The notes under the pieces: model-generated
The model's input: the letters and a program-made list of their open reading frames with translations, nothing else
What the model was told of the DNA's origin: nothing
The model's database searches: none
Assembly (NCBI GenBank): GCA_029624675.1
Contig: JARSSP010000062.1
Location: forward strand, 1 to 61,613
Source of the DNA: Candidatus Contendibacter sp.
Lineage (GTDB): Bacteria > Pseudomonadota > Gammaproteobacteria > Competibacterales > Competibacteraceae
Direction of reading: 5' to 3'
Length of the DNA: 61,613 bases
Program-made: the position numbers and the translations under genes
Shown: positions 28,564-36,553 of the stretch, in pieces
Layout: each line of letters begins with the position of its first letter
Numbering within the stretch: position 1 is the stretch's first letter

Positions 28564-28800
28564 TCAATCCCGCCGCTTGCGCAGCAGGAAATAAAACCGT
28601 CCGCTATCCTCGCGCGTTTCCAGCAGGATGTGGCCCATCTGCTGGCTGAAAACCGCGAAGTCCCGAACCGATTCGGGGTCGGTGGCGACGATCCGCAGCA
28701 CCTGGCCGCCGCGCAGGCCGGCCAGCGCCTTCTTGGCCTTGAGGATCGGCAGCGGACAGTTCAGCCCGGAGGCGTCCAGTTCGGCGTCAACAGCGGTCAT
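28564..28800 (-). CDS. TusA-family sulfur carrier protein
   Basis: A 78-residue TusA-like protein with the defining Cys-Pro-x-Pro site in DASGLNCPLPILKAKKAL near the N-terminus. TusA proteins carry persulfide sulfur for tRNA thiolation or sulfur oxidation. The ATG at 28800 overlaps the rhodanese stop (ATGA), so the pair is probably co-translated; a rhodanese partner fits sulfur transfer. Confidence 0.9.
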   Translation of the reverse strand: MTAVDAELDASGLNCPLPILKAKKALAGLRGGQVLRIVATDPESVRDFAVFSQQMGHILLETREDSGRFYFLLRKRRD

Positions 28801-29186
28801 GGGCAGGGAGTCGTGGAGCCGGCTTGGCAAACGACCGCTCCTCGGTCGGTTTGATAGCTGCTTTGCAGCATATCCTTCAACCCGCCTTTGTTTTCCACTT
28901 GACGGTAGCCCATCTGCCGTAGTGCCTGTTCGGCGATACCGGAGCGGCGGCCACTGCGGCAGTAGAGCACGATACGGCTGTCGCGATCCGGCGCGACAGC
29001 GGCGATTCGGGCGGTGATCTCGTCGTAGGGGATGTTGACGGCGTCGCGCACGTGCTCCGCGCGATATTCCTCGGCGGTGCGCACGTCGATGATCAACGGC
29101 TGACCGGGAGCGGCTAGGCTGCTGGGTTCAGCCAGCGCCAGGATCGAAAACAGCAGCGCGGCGAGCAATCCGGTCAGCTTTTTCAT
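28797..29186 (-). CDS. Exported rhodanese-like protein
   Basis: A single-domain rhodanese of 129 residues with a signal peptide (MKKLTGLLAALLFSILALA). The active-site Cys lies in IVLYCRSGRRSGIAE, and DVRTAEEYRAEHVRDAVNIPY is the usual CH2 region. Rhodaneses move sulfane sulfur. The periplasmic location resembles PspE. Its stop overlaps the start of the TusA-like gene, although the two proteins would sit in different compartments, which is odd. Confidence 0.88.
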   Translation of the reverse strand: MKKLTGLLAALLFSILALAEPSSLAAPGQPLIIDVRTAEEYRAEHVRDAVNIPYDEITARIAAVAPDRDSRIVLYCRSGRRSGIAEQALRQMGYRQVENKGGLKDMLQSSYQTDRGAVVCQAGSTTPCP

Positions 29187-29326
29187 GTCATCTCCTTGGA
29201 AGAATTGATGAAGACAGGTTGGAAACCCCGCCGTTATAACGAATTTCGTGGCTGTTGCTCAACCAGCGATGATCGGGCGAGAGAACAGTGTCTGTTTGAT
29301 GTCCCCACCATCCAGGAATCGTTCTC

Positions 29327-30898
29327 ATGCTAATGTCTGGCCAGGATTACCGTGACTCATTGCAACGTTACCAGCCACGGGTCTATGTCAACGGTCGCCA
29401 GATCGAGTCGGTGGCCGACGAGCCGTTGCTGGCGCCGGGCGTGAACGGCGTGGCGCTGACCTACGACTTTGCCCTGCGCGAGGACTGCGCGGCGCTGATG
29501 CGGGCGGCCCGGCCGGATTTGGCCGGCGGCCAGCCGGTGAACCGGATGATCGCCATTCCGGCGTCGACCGAGGATTTGCTCGACAAGCTGGAAGCAGTGC
29601 GGCTGGTGTGCCAGGAGACCGGCTGCGCGCAACGGTATCTGGGCGGCGACGCGCTGGCCGCGATCCGGCAGACCACCGCGCGGGTGGACGCCGACCTGGG
29701 CACGACTTACCGCGAGCGCTTTCGCGCCTATCTGGAACGGGTGTACGCCGAGGACCTGGCGCTCGGGGTGGCGATGACCGACGGCAAGGGCGACCGTAGC
29801 CGCCGACCTAGCCAGCAGGCTAATCCCGACGCCTACGTCCGCATCGTCGAGCGTCGCCCGGACGGTATCGTCCTGGCCGGCGTCAAGGCGATCATCACCG
29901 GCGCTCCCTATTTGCACGAGTTGTTGGTGATGCCGGGACGCAACATGACCGAGGCGGACGCCGCTTACGCGGTGTGCTGCGCCGTGCCGGTCGACGCCGA
30001 AAATCTCTCCCTCATCGCCCGGCCCGCCGGTCGACCGGGCGAAGCGGCGGCCAAGTTCAGCGCCCGCTATGGCCAGTCCACGGCGGTGGCGGTGTTCGAC
30101 CGGGTGTTCGTGCCCTGGGACCGGGTGTTTCTGGCCGGCGAGTGGGCCCACGCTGGCTTTCTCACCCTCCAGTACGCGACCCATCACCGCCATACCTGCA
30201 TCGGCGCGCGGGCCGGCTTCGGCGATCTGCTGATCGGGGCGGGCGCGCTGATGACCGAGGCGAATGGGCTTGACCTCAATCGCGCCGCCAGCCTGCGCGA
30301 GCCGATGGTGGAACTGATCCAGATCGTTGAGGGCTTCTATGCCTGCGGCGTGGCGGCCTCGGTTTACGGCGTCCTGGACCCCGCCGGCGTCATGGTCCCC
30401 GAACCGGTGTTCGCCAATATCGGCAAGTTGCTGCTGGCCACCCAGATTTACGACATGCACCGGATTGCCCACGAGGTTTCGGGCGGTCTGATCGTGACCC
30501 TGCCGGGGCCGGACGAGGATCACAATCCGGCCACCGCCGGCCGGCTTTCCGAACTGCTTGCCGGGTGTTCGGACATTCCCTACGAAAAACGCATCGAAGT
30601 GGCGCGCTTCATCGAGGATCTCACCGCCTCATACCAGGCCGGCTGGTATTCGGTGATCTCGCTGCATGGCGGCGGTTCGCCCGAAGCGATGAAGAAGGAA
30701 ATCTGGCGGCATTACCCGGTCGGCGACAAGGTGGAACTGGTGGAGCGACTGCTGGATCGCGGCGTGCTGGCCGATGGAACGCGCCGGCTCAGCCGCCAGC
30801 GGCAGCCGGGCCGCTGCTGCGCGGAAGGCTGTATGGTCCCCGCCGCCCTGCCGTCGCTGGAGTCCACTGGAGTCAGCGAACTGGATCGCACCGGCTGA
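29327..30898 (+). CDS. 4-hydroxybutyryl-CoA dehydratase / HpaB-family protein lacking the Fe-S ligands
   Basis: A 523-residue member of the acyl-CoA dehydrogenase-like family that includes 4-hydroxyphenylacetate 3-monooxygenase (HpaB) and 4-hydroxybutyryl-CoA dehydratase. The SGQDYRDSL start and the late IYDMHRIAHEVSGGLIVTLP resemble the dehydratase. That enzyme binds a 4Fe-4S cluster through Cx3C and Hx6C. Here Cys95 and Cys100 are 4 residues apart with Tyr104 after, and the HHRHTCIGARAG segment has Ala where the last Cys should be. It is probably not a standard dehydratase; a flavin-dependent reaction is possible. Confidence 0.8.
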   Translation: MLMSGQDYRDSLQRYQPRVYVNGRQIESVADEPLLAPGVNGVALTYDFALREDCAALMRAARPDLAGGQPVNRMIAIPASTEDLLDKLEAVRLVCQETGCAQRYLGGDALAAIRQTTARVDADLGTTYRERFRAYLERVYAEDLALGVAMTDGKGDRSRRPSQQANPDAYVRIVERRPDGIVLAGVKAIITGAPYLHELLVMPGRNMTEADAAYAVCCAVPVDAENLSLIARPAGRPGEAAAKFSARYGQSTAVAVFDRVFVPWDRVFLAGEWAHAGFLTLQYATHHRHTCIGARAGFGDLLIGAGALMTEANGLDLNRAASLREPMVELIQIVEGFYACGVAASVYGVLDPAGVMVPEPVFANIGKLLLATQIYDMHRIAHEVSGGLIVTLPGPDEDHNPATAGRLSELLAGCSDIPYEKRIEVARFIEDLTASYQAGWYSVISLHGGGSPEAMKKEIWRHYPVGDKVELVERLLDRGVLADGTRRLSRQRQPGRCCAEGCMVPAALPSLESTGVSELDRTG

Positions 30899-31045
30899 CG
30901 CAAGTTCCTCCGATAAGTGGCGATTTTGTTGGCGAAACGCCTCCGGCGGCCATTCTTTCTACTTCGCCGGGAGTGTGCCAAACTGGCTTGGGGCGTCGGC
31001 ACTCGCCGTTTTATCCTGCCGGCAAGCAACGAGGAGGGGACAGCG

Positions 31046-32017
31046 ATGACCAAATATGGCTTCGTCGCATCGGGTGGCGGTTATCGGAGTTTCTATACCG
31101 AAGGCGTGTTGGTCTGGATGAAGAAAAACGACCTGCCGGTCGTGCACATCACCTCGACCAGCTCCGGCAACAACATCGTCGTCGACTACCTGCTGTGGGA
31201 CTGGCAAGCGGAGGAGTTGCCGCCGGTCTTGACGCGCACGGTCCGGCTCAGCGTCACCGACATTTTCCACGTCTTTTCCAACTTCCTGGGCTTGCGGCCA
31301 CCCTTGCTGCCGAGCGGCACGCATCTTTTCACCGTCGACAAGGATAGCTGCCGCAAGTCGCTGTTGCTCGACGACGCCAAGCGACGCGCGCTGTTGGCGG
31401 AGCATCTCAAGGTTCTGCGCTGGGATATCCGGGCCACCAACGTCACCAGGCGGGAAGGGCGGTTCTTCAAGGTCAACGAGATTCTGGCGACCATCGACGA
31501 CGCCAGCCTCGACGCTTTCATGGATGCCTTTCTCGCCGGAATCACCACCATCCCTTATTTCAAGGCGATCAAGATCGACGGCGACTATTACATCGAGGGC
31601 GGCTATCTCGACAACACGCCGCTGCGCACCTTGTTCGAGGACGACGAGGTCGACGAAATCATCGCCGTCGATTTCACCGATTACGATTATCACCGCGAGT
31701 TGGACAAGCTGTATCGCTCGAACCTGTTGGCCTTGCCGCTCAACAGCATCGACACGCATCTCCTGGTCAGCGACCTGCAACTGACCTTGCCCAACGCGCG
31801 GGTGTTCGCGCAGGCGATCATGATCAACGAGATGCTTAAGACCATGGGCAAGCAGACGGCGGAAATCGCCGGCAAGCGCTATTACGCCAAGCCGTTGCAT
31901 ATCCTGCGGCCCAAGGATTTGGAGAGCATGACGATTTCGCTCAAGGACAGCACGGCCCAGAAACGGTACTTCGAGCTTGGCCAGCAGGAAGCGGCGGCGA
32001 TGTTCGGGACGCTTTAG
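31046..32017 (+). CDS. Patatin-like phospholipase family protein with altered catalytic motifs
   Basis: A 323-residue patatin-fold protein. The glycine-rich oxyanion loop is ASGGGYRSFYTEG; the nucleophile elbow reads STSSGN (Ser39) instead of GxSxG, and the DGG/DGA motif is replaced by EGG in YYIEGGYLDNTPL. Activity on lipids is therefore uncertain. The ATG at 31046 follows an AGGAGGGGA ribosome binding site, excluding the longer frame. No signal peptide is seen. Confidence 0.82.
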   Translation: MTKYGFVASGGGYRSFYTEGVLVWMKKNDLPVVHITSTSSGNNIVVDYLLWDWQAEELPPVLTRTVRLSVTDIFHVFSNFLGLRPPLLPSGTHLFTVDKDSCRKSLLLDDAKRRALLAEHLKVLRWDIRATNVTRREGRFFKVNEILATIDDASLDAFMDAFLAGITTIPYFKAIKIDGDYYIEGGYLDNTPLRTLFEDDEVDEIIAVDFTDYDYHRELDKLYRSNLLALPLNSIDTHLLVSDLQLTLPNARVFAQAIMINEMLKTMGKQTAEIAGKRYYAKPLHILRPKDLESMTISLKDSTAQKRYFELGQQEAAAMFGTL

Positions 32018-32047
32018 CGGATATTTTCGGGACGAAACCGCTTTTTA
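32016..32047 (+). terminator. Rho-independent terminator after patatin gene
   Basis: AGCGG (32016) pairs with CCGCT (32038-32042), and an inner TTTCG/CGAAA extends the stem; TTTTT follows directly. It overlaps the patatin stop codon. Confidence 0.65.
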
Positions 32048-32096
32048 CACTGAGTGGAGTAGGGTGGACTTGGAGGTTGAAGGCGCGAGAAGAATT

Positions 32097-32388
32097 GCGC
32101 GTGGATCAAACGTGCTCGTGCAGATCGCATTCGCGCTTGAGGCCGAAGAACCGGGTCTCTTCCTCGGTCATGCCATCGGCCAGCCGGCGGGTGGTGTGCA
32201 CGTCGCCGATGGAAACATAACCCTGTTCCCACAGTGGGTGATAGGGCAGGTTGTGGCGGGTCAGATAGCGGAACACGTCGCGGTCGGTCCAGTCGATCAG
32301 CGGGTGGACCTTGCAGCGGCCGTTGCGCCCAGCAATACGTCGAGGTCCTGGCGGCTTTGCGCCTGTTGCCGCCGTAGCCCGGAAATCA
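32097..32388. repeat. Left direct repeat of cysH 3' end
   Basis: About 292 bases nearly identical to 35557-35849, in the same orientation. It begins 9 bases beyond the cysH stop codon and runs into the coding sequence. Only a few substitutions and one single-base deletion near 32330 separate the copies. It marks the left edge of the segment that carries the Fur-controlled cassette. Confidence 0.9.
32106..32388 (-). pseudogene. Duplicated 3' fragment of cysH
   Basis: Encodes only the last 95 or so residues of PAPS reductase, including [21 protein letters not shown] one-base deletion near 32330 breaks the frame relative to the intact copy, and the catalytic motif ECGLH has become ECDLH. The 5' two thirds are absent and replaced by unrelated sequence. 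It is a non-functional duplicate of the gene at 35566-36309. Confidence 0.9.
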
Positions 32389-32419
32389 GGGCATTGACCA
32401 GCCACAACTGGCCCTGAGT

Positions 32420-32620
32420 GAGATTTCTTGAAACGGGCGTGAAACACGTCCTTGCCATAGCCAAACAGCGGCAAACGGTAGATCGGATGCGTGGTTTCCA
32501 GCAGCTTGATGAAGTTCTGCACGGTGGGCTGCTTGATCTCCAGATTGGCGCGGAGATCCATCGTGTCGGGCAAACCGCCGTCGCGCAGGCATAGAAAAAT
32601 TTCGTTATCCAAATCCGTTT
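32420..32620 (-). pseudogene. Fragment resembling the C-terminal part of a DUF4143-type ATPase
   Basis: The minus-strand frame reads [20 protein letters not shown], then [20 protein letters not shown] and [11 protein letters not shown]. The helix-turn-helix-like piece followed by [19 protein letters not shown] recalls ATPases with a DUF4143 domain. Neither end of a full gene is present: the left side runs into the cysH repeat and the right side into the Fur-box promoter. The family match is from memory and should be checked by search. Confidence 0.4.
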
Positions 32621-32622
32621 TG

Positions 32623-32654
32623 TTGACATACAAATGAGAATGATTATCATTAAC
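32623..32654 (+). promoter_or_regulatory. Fur-regulated promoter
   Basis: A -35 TTGACA (32623-32628) and a -10 TATCAT (32645-32650), 16 bases apart, overlap a sequence at 32636-32654 that matches the 19-base Fur consensus at 16 positions (GAGAATGATTATCATTAAC). The DUF2325 gene starts 26 bases downstream. Iron-loaded Fur would therefore block transcription when iron is plentiful. Confidence 0.9.
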
Positions 32655-32680
32655 AAAAAGCTCTGTAATGGAATCACCCG

Positions 32681-34051
32681 ATGTGCAAGCTGCATCACGC
32701 CATGCCGAAATCCTTGCAAGACGTTCGCAACGCCCCCGATACCCTCTCCGCGACGCCGCGCAAGAAGTTTTGTTTGGGAAGCAATCCGAGGGATGACAAA
32801 CTCTTGGCGCCGACGGTTTTGCCGTGTCCTTCGACGGCGCCCCAATCACCGGCGCCGCTCCGCAAAAAGCTTTGGGAACTCAATCCATACTATCACTGTA
32901 GCGTAATCGGTACTTGCCTGACCTTGGCCGAACTACGCCAGCTCCAGCGGCGGCTGGGTGGCGCCGGGCAAATCCCGACCAGCGATTACGATTTGCATCG
33001 CGTGTTCGTCGTCGCGGCCCGAGACGCCACGCCCGCGAGCCGGCTGATCCACAAGCATCTGGATCGCAAGTACAAGCTGGCTATCCAGCAAATCGGCAAA
33101 GCGCAATCGGCGGAGGCGTTCGCGACCTGCTGGGATGTGGCGTTAAACTCGGGTGACATCGCGGGTGCTTATTGGGCCTTGATCACGCAGTCCACCGTGC
33201 CGAACTCCGTCCTCGACCGCGTCTACGGCGAGGTTCACATGCTGTCGCATTTGTCCGGTGCATCGATCCGGGTCGATTTGCAGGAGTTAAATCGGCTGAG
33301 ACGGCGTTGCCCGGAACTGGAAACGCAACTGGCCGATGCCAAGGTAACGGCACGCCGCCGTCTAGCCGAGCAAGAAGACGCGATCACCGCGTTGAACAAA
33401 AGGTTGGCGCGAGCTTTGGATGCCGAAAGCAGGCTCCAGGTCGCCGAAGCCCGCTTGGCGGTGTTGGAAGGACAACCGTTGGCCGCGCGCTTGCGGGCCG
33501 AAGTCGAGGAACTGAGCAAGCGGATCGACGCCGAGCGCGAATGCGCCGAACGCGCCGAAGCCGCCGCCGACCACTGGAAACGACAGGCGACCCGTTCCAT
33601 CGACCAAAACCAGTGGCTCGCGCAACAACTGGCCGAGTCTCGCCAGGAACGGGACATGCTGGAAATCACGCTGGAACGACTGCTGGCGCCGCCTCCGTGT
33701 GCGGACGTCGTCGATGCGGATGCCGCGGTCGATGCCGCCTGCGCCGACCTGGTGGGCCGCTGCGTGCTGTACGTCGGCGGTCGCCAAGGTTTATGCGCCC
33801 ATTTTCGGGAACTGGTGGAGCGCCGCAACGGCCGTTTCATCCATCACGACGGCGGACGCGAGGACGCCCGCGCGCAACTGTGGGACGTGGTGCGGCAGGC
33901 GGACGCCGTGCTCTGTCCGCTGGATTGCGTGAGCCACGACGCGGTGTACCGGATCAAGCGCTTTTGCGAGCGCCACACCAAACCGCTGGTGTTATTGCCG
34001 CGCGCCAGCCTGGCGGCCTTCAATCGCGGCTTGAACGCGGTGGCGTCGTGA
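32681..34051 (+). CDS. DUF2325 domain protein with central coiled coil
   Basis: A 456-residue cytoplasmic protein. After a variable N-terminus comes [20 protein letters not shown] (about 71-90), a helical region, a long coiled coil (about 200-330) and a C-terminal DUF2325 domain (about 365-450) with [19 protein letters not shown] and [23 protein letters not shown]2325 has no settled function. The first gene after a Fur box and co-transcribed with hemP, it is probably part of the iron or heme response. A second Met at 32702 is an alternative start. Confidence 0.88.
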   Translation: MCKLHHAMPKSLQDVRNAPDTLSATPRKKFCLGSNPRDDKLLAPTVLPCPSTAPQSPAPLRKKLWELNPYYHCSVIGTCLTLAELRQLQRRLGGAGQIPTSDYDLHRVFVVAARDATPASRLIHKHLDRKYKLAIQQIGKAQSAEAFATCWDVALNSGDIAGAYWALITQSTVPNSVLDRVYGEVHMLSHLSGASIRVDLQELNRLRRRCPELETQLADAKVTARRRLAEQEDAITALNKRLARALDAESRLQVAEARLAVLEGQPLAARLRAEVEELSKRIDAERECAERAEAAADHWKRQATRSIDQNQWLAQQLAESRQERDMLEITLERLLAPPPCADVVDADAAVDAACADLVGRCVLYVGGRQGLCAHFRELVERRNGRFIHHDGGREDARAQLWDVVRQADAVLCPLDCVSHDAVYRIKRFCERHTKPLVLLPRASLAAFNRGLNAVAS

Positions 34052-34353
34052 GGTCCGCCGTCATGCTCGACAACGAAGCGGTTCGCGGCCCGAACCGAAA
34101 CCCCATCGCCTTGCGCGACGCTGGAATCGCCGCCTGCCGCGAGGCGGACGAGGGCGGAATCGAGCTGGCCATCGACGCCGGAAAGCTCTACCAGCTTCTG
34201 GTTGGCGGGGCGGTGAGCGTGACCGATTTTCGCTGCCTTGATCACGTTTCCAAGTGCCGCGTTCGGACCTTGTGCCTACGCGCCTGCGCGCATCGCCTGA
34301 ACGAGGGCGTCGCCGGGACCGCGCGGCGGCGCGCGATGGAGCGTCCATCGTGA
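34048..34353 (+). CDS. Small uncharacterised protein in hemP operon
   Basis: About 101 residues if the GTG at 34048 is used (GTGA overlap with the DUF2325 stop), or 96 from the ATG at 34063. The sequence contains three Cys in the C-terminal half ([20 protein letters not shown]) that could bind metal or heme. I do not recognise the family. Its stop overlaps the hemP GTG, so the three genes are tightly coupled. Confidence 0.7.
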   Translation: MRSAVMLDNEAVRGPNRNPIALRDAGIAACREADEGGIELAIDAGKLYQLLVGGAVSVTDFRCLDHVSKCRVRTLCLRACAHRLNEGVAGTARRRAMERPS

Positions 34354-34529
34354 ACCCGCCCTGCCGCGATCCGCGATTTGCTCGCCCCGATCCGGGGGGC
34401 GGAACGTCCCGGAAACGATTGTCCAGCAGCGATCTGTTCGACGGCGACCAGGAAATCCTGATCGAGCACGCCGGGCAGGAGTACCGGCTGCGCATCACCC
34501 GCCAGGGAAAACTGATCCTGACCAAATAA
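34350..34529 (+). CDS. hemP: Hemin uptake protein HemP
   Basis: A 59-residue HemP family protein, recognised by the C-terminal core [20 protein letters not shown], typical of HemP: a short beta-rich unit ending near LILTK. HemP genes are usually iron-repressed and lie beside heme receptors; in Burkholderia HemP acts as an activator of heme receptor expression. The GTG start at 34350 overlaps the preceding stop. No TonB receptor is adjacent here. Confidence 0.9.
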   Translation: MNPPCRDPRFARPDPGGGTSRKRLSSSDLFDGDQEILIEHAGQEYRLRITRQGKLILTK

Positions 34530-34639
34530 TCCCCACATTCCGGCCTCCCTGCAAGGGACGCCGCGCCAGCCACCTTCGGCCTCCGGGCGACGGCAGCCAG
34601 CCTGCGCAAGCAACCTTCCTCAACCAAGGAGGCCCTTCT

Positions 34640-35125
34640 GTGTCAAGACATTCTTTTTCAGCGTCGGCCCGGCGAAGAGCGGACGTATTCACTCCCGCTT
34701 CCACTCTCACGCCCCGGGTCGATGCGCCGTTCCCGCGGACCCGATTTCTCGCCCAAGCCGCCGCGCTTGCGGATTTGCCTGACGTGGGCATTGAGAAGTA
34801 TCCGCGGTCTTTCGACCAGCATGGCGTGATTGAAGGCTTGGCGATGGTCGAGCTGACTCCACGGGAAATTGAGGTTCGGATCGGACAACTGATTCATGCC
34901 AGCCTGAACGGGCGTTCCACCGCCATGGCTTTTGAAATCGTGCGCCATATCGATGCCCTCTGCGCCCATCCGGATGACCGTCGGTCTCCGGAAGCGCGCT
35001 GTGTCCTTCGGCGCCTGGCCGGGTACTGGCGGCGGCTGGCCTGGCTCGCTGTCGATTCAGAATCCGAGGGAAATCCAATTCCAGGTTCCACCTTGGCCTG
35101 CTATCAACGTTGTCTGATGGAGTGA
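34640..35125 (+). CDS. Uncharacterised helical protein A of the hemP operon
   Basis: A 161-residue protein starting at GTG after a strong AAGGAGG ribosome binding site. The second half is helical, with EIVRHIDALCAHPDDRRSPE followed by a WRRLAWL segment. The same pattern occurs in the next gene, so the two are paralogues. No membrane segment or signal peptide is evident. Family unknown to me. It appears to belong to the Fur-controlled transcript because no terminator intervenes. Confidence 0.75.
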   Translation: MSRHSFSASARRRADVFTPASTLTPRVDAPFPRTRFLAQAAALADLPDVGIEKYPRSFDQHGVIEGLAMVELTPREIEVRIGQLIHASLNGRSTAMAFEIVRHIDALCAHPDDRRSPEARCVLRRLAGYWRRLAWLAVDSESEGNPIPGSTLACYQRCLME

Positions 35126-35135
35126 AATAACCGCC

Positions 35136-35426
35136 ATGAAATCCGTTGATCTTGATGCCTCCCACAATGAGGCACTGCCCGACGTGGCGCTGATCCAAAC
35201 AGCCCTTTGTTATCTGATGACGCGCTATACCTTACGTCCCTGTTCTGGATTGAACTTCACCATCGTGCATCACTTGCAAATGTTGCTGGCTCACCCCGAC
35301 GTGGCTCGTCTGCCGGAGCGGAGGAAAATCCACCGCGAGTTGCTGCAACAATGGCGGAGTATTGTCTTGCAACAAGAAGCAGCCGGTCTTGATAGCCTCC
35401 TGTCCCGGCAGACCGCGTTAAATTGA
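35136..35426 (+). CDS. Uncharacterised helical protein B of the hemP operon
   Basis: A 96-residue protein, 10 bases after its paralogue. TIVHHLQMLLAHPDVARLPE and ELLQQWRSIVL line up with the corresponding HPD/WR segment of the preceding product, so both probably share one helical fold. It is the last gene before the terminator at 35480-35504. Function unknown. Confidence 0.72.
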   Translation: MKSVDLDASHNEALPDVALIQTALCYLMTRYTLRPCSGLNFTIVHHLQMLLAHPDVARLPERRKIHRELLQQWRSIVLQQEAAGLDSLLSRQTALN

Positions 35427-35479
35427 TGCGCCTTTCGTGTTCCCGGGGTCGATGCGCGGCCTGTCCACCGTTCAAGAAC

Positions 35480-35504
35480 AAGCCCGGTCAAAGCCGGGCT
35501 TTTC
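35480..35504 (+). terminator. Rho-independent terminator of the Fur/hemP operon
   Basis: AAGCCCGG pairs with CCGGGCTT across a 6-base loop and is followed by TTTT. It closes a transcription unit of about 2.85 kb that begins at the Fur-box promoter. Confidence 0.8.
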
Positions 35505-35556
35505 AGGCGCGGTAAAACCCGCTGGCGCTAAGCCGAATAGCTTTGGCGACGGGATC

Positions 35557-35849
35557 GCGCGTGGATCAAACGTGCTCGTGCAGACCGCATTCGCGCTTGA
35601 GACCGAAGAACCGGGTCTCTTCCTCGGTCATGCCATCGGCCAGCCGGCGGGTGGTGTGCACGTCGCCGATGGAAACATAACCCTGTTCCCACAGTGGGTG
35701 ATAGGGCAGGTTGTGGCGGGTCAGATAGCGGAACACGTCGCGGTCGGTCCAGTCGATCAGCGGGTGGACCTTGCAGCGGCCGTTGCGCCACAGCAATACG
35801 TCAAGGTCTTGGCGGCTTTGCGCCTGTTGCCGCCGCAACCCGGAAATCC
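35557..35849. repeat. Right direct repeat of cysH 3' end
   Basis: The partner of 32097-32388. This copy belongs to the intact cysH gene, so the repeat pair brackets about 3.2 kb of DNA containing the hemP operon. Confidence 0.9.
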
Positions 35850-36309
35850 AGGCCGCCGCGCCCAAGTCCCGCAGCGCCCGCTGCATCGGCTCGACCTTGT
35901 TGAGCCAGTTGTAGCGCTCGATGCCTTCCAGCCCCTGTTCCCAAAGCTTGCCGTAACGGGCTTCCTGCCAAGCCGGACTGTGCTCGGCCCGATAGATGTG
36001 GAGGTTCAGGGCCAGCCGCTCGGACAGTTCGTCGATGAACTGATAGGTCTCTGGAAACAGATAGCCGGTATCCACCAGCACCACCGGGATATCGGGTTGC
36101 TGGACGGTGACCAGGTGCAGGCAAACGGCCGATTGCGCCCCAAAGCTGGAGGTCAGCACGACGCGGCCGGGGAAATTTTCCAGCGCCCACGCGACCCGCT
36201 GCTCGGCGCTCAGCTTGTCCATCTCGCGGTTCTTCTCCGCCAGATCGAACCATGGCCGGGCGGCGGTTCCTTGAAAATGAGCATCCGCTGGTGCGTTCGC
36301 TGGTATCAT
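35566..36309 (-). CDS. cysH: Phosphoadenosine phosphosulfate reductase CysH
   Basis: Reduces PAPS to sulfite with thioredoxin in assimilatory sulfate reduction. The 247 residues include [16 protein letters not shown], the [13 protein letters not shown] loop, [11 protein letters not shown] and the C-terminal catalytic ECGLH (Cys241). The paired CC motifs of 4Fe-4S APS reductases are absent, so PAPS is the likely substrate. A strong AAGGAGG precedes the ATG. Its 3' end is duplicated at 32106-32388. Confidence 0.95.
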   Translation of the reverse strand: MIPANAPADAHFQGTAARPWFDLAEKNREMDKLSAEQRVAWALENFPGRVVLTSSFGAQSAVCLHLVTVQQPDIPVVLVDTGYLFPETYQFIDELSERLALNLHIYRAEHSPAWQEARYGKLWEQGLEGIERYNWLNKVEPMQRALRDLGAAAWISGLRRQQAQSRQDLDVLLWRNGRCKVHPLIDWTDRDVFRYLTRHNLPYHPLWEQGYVSIGDVHTTRRLADGMTEEETRFFGLKRECGLHEHV

Positions 36310-36553
36310 GGGGTGCCTCCTTAATGTCAGGCTGGCCAGTTTTAATGGGACGCCTTCGCAAAAAATCAGAAATATTTTGCATTAATCTAGCGGTGAATTG
36401 ATAAATCTAAAAGGAATTAGTATCTATATATTTATTTCGTTCCCTTATATTCAAGGGCGTCGAACTAGGCGCGGCCCATGTGGGCCGTTACAATCCCTTC
36501 TCCCGCCGGACCGTGTCGGACGCCGGCCCCATCGCCGCCACGCCGCTCTCGTC

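Noticed and set aside
32389..35556. An integrative island with its own integrase between the cysH repeats
   Set aside because: No integrase, transposase or excisionase is encoded there; the genes are the iron cassette and one fragment only.
36310..36553. A TPP riboswitch before the thiamine-precursor transporter
   Set aside because: None of the conserved TPP-aptamer strings (CTGAGA, ACCTGATCTGG) occur; the stretch is AT-rich leader plus a GC-rich segment.
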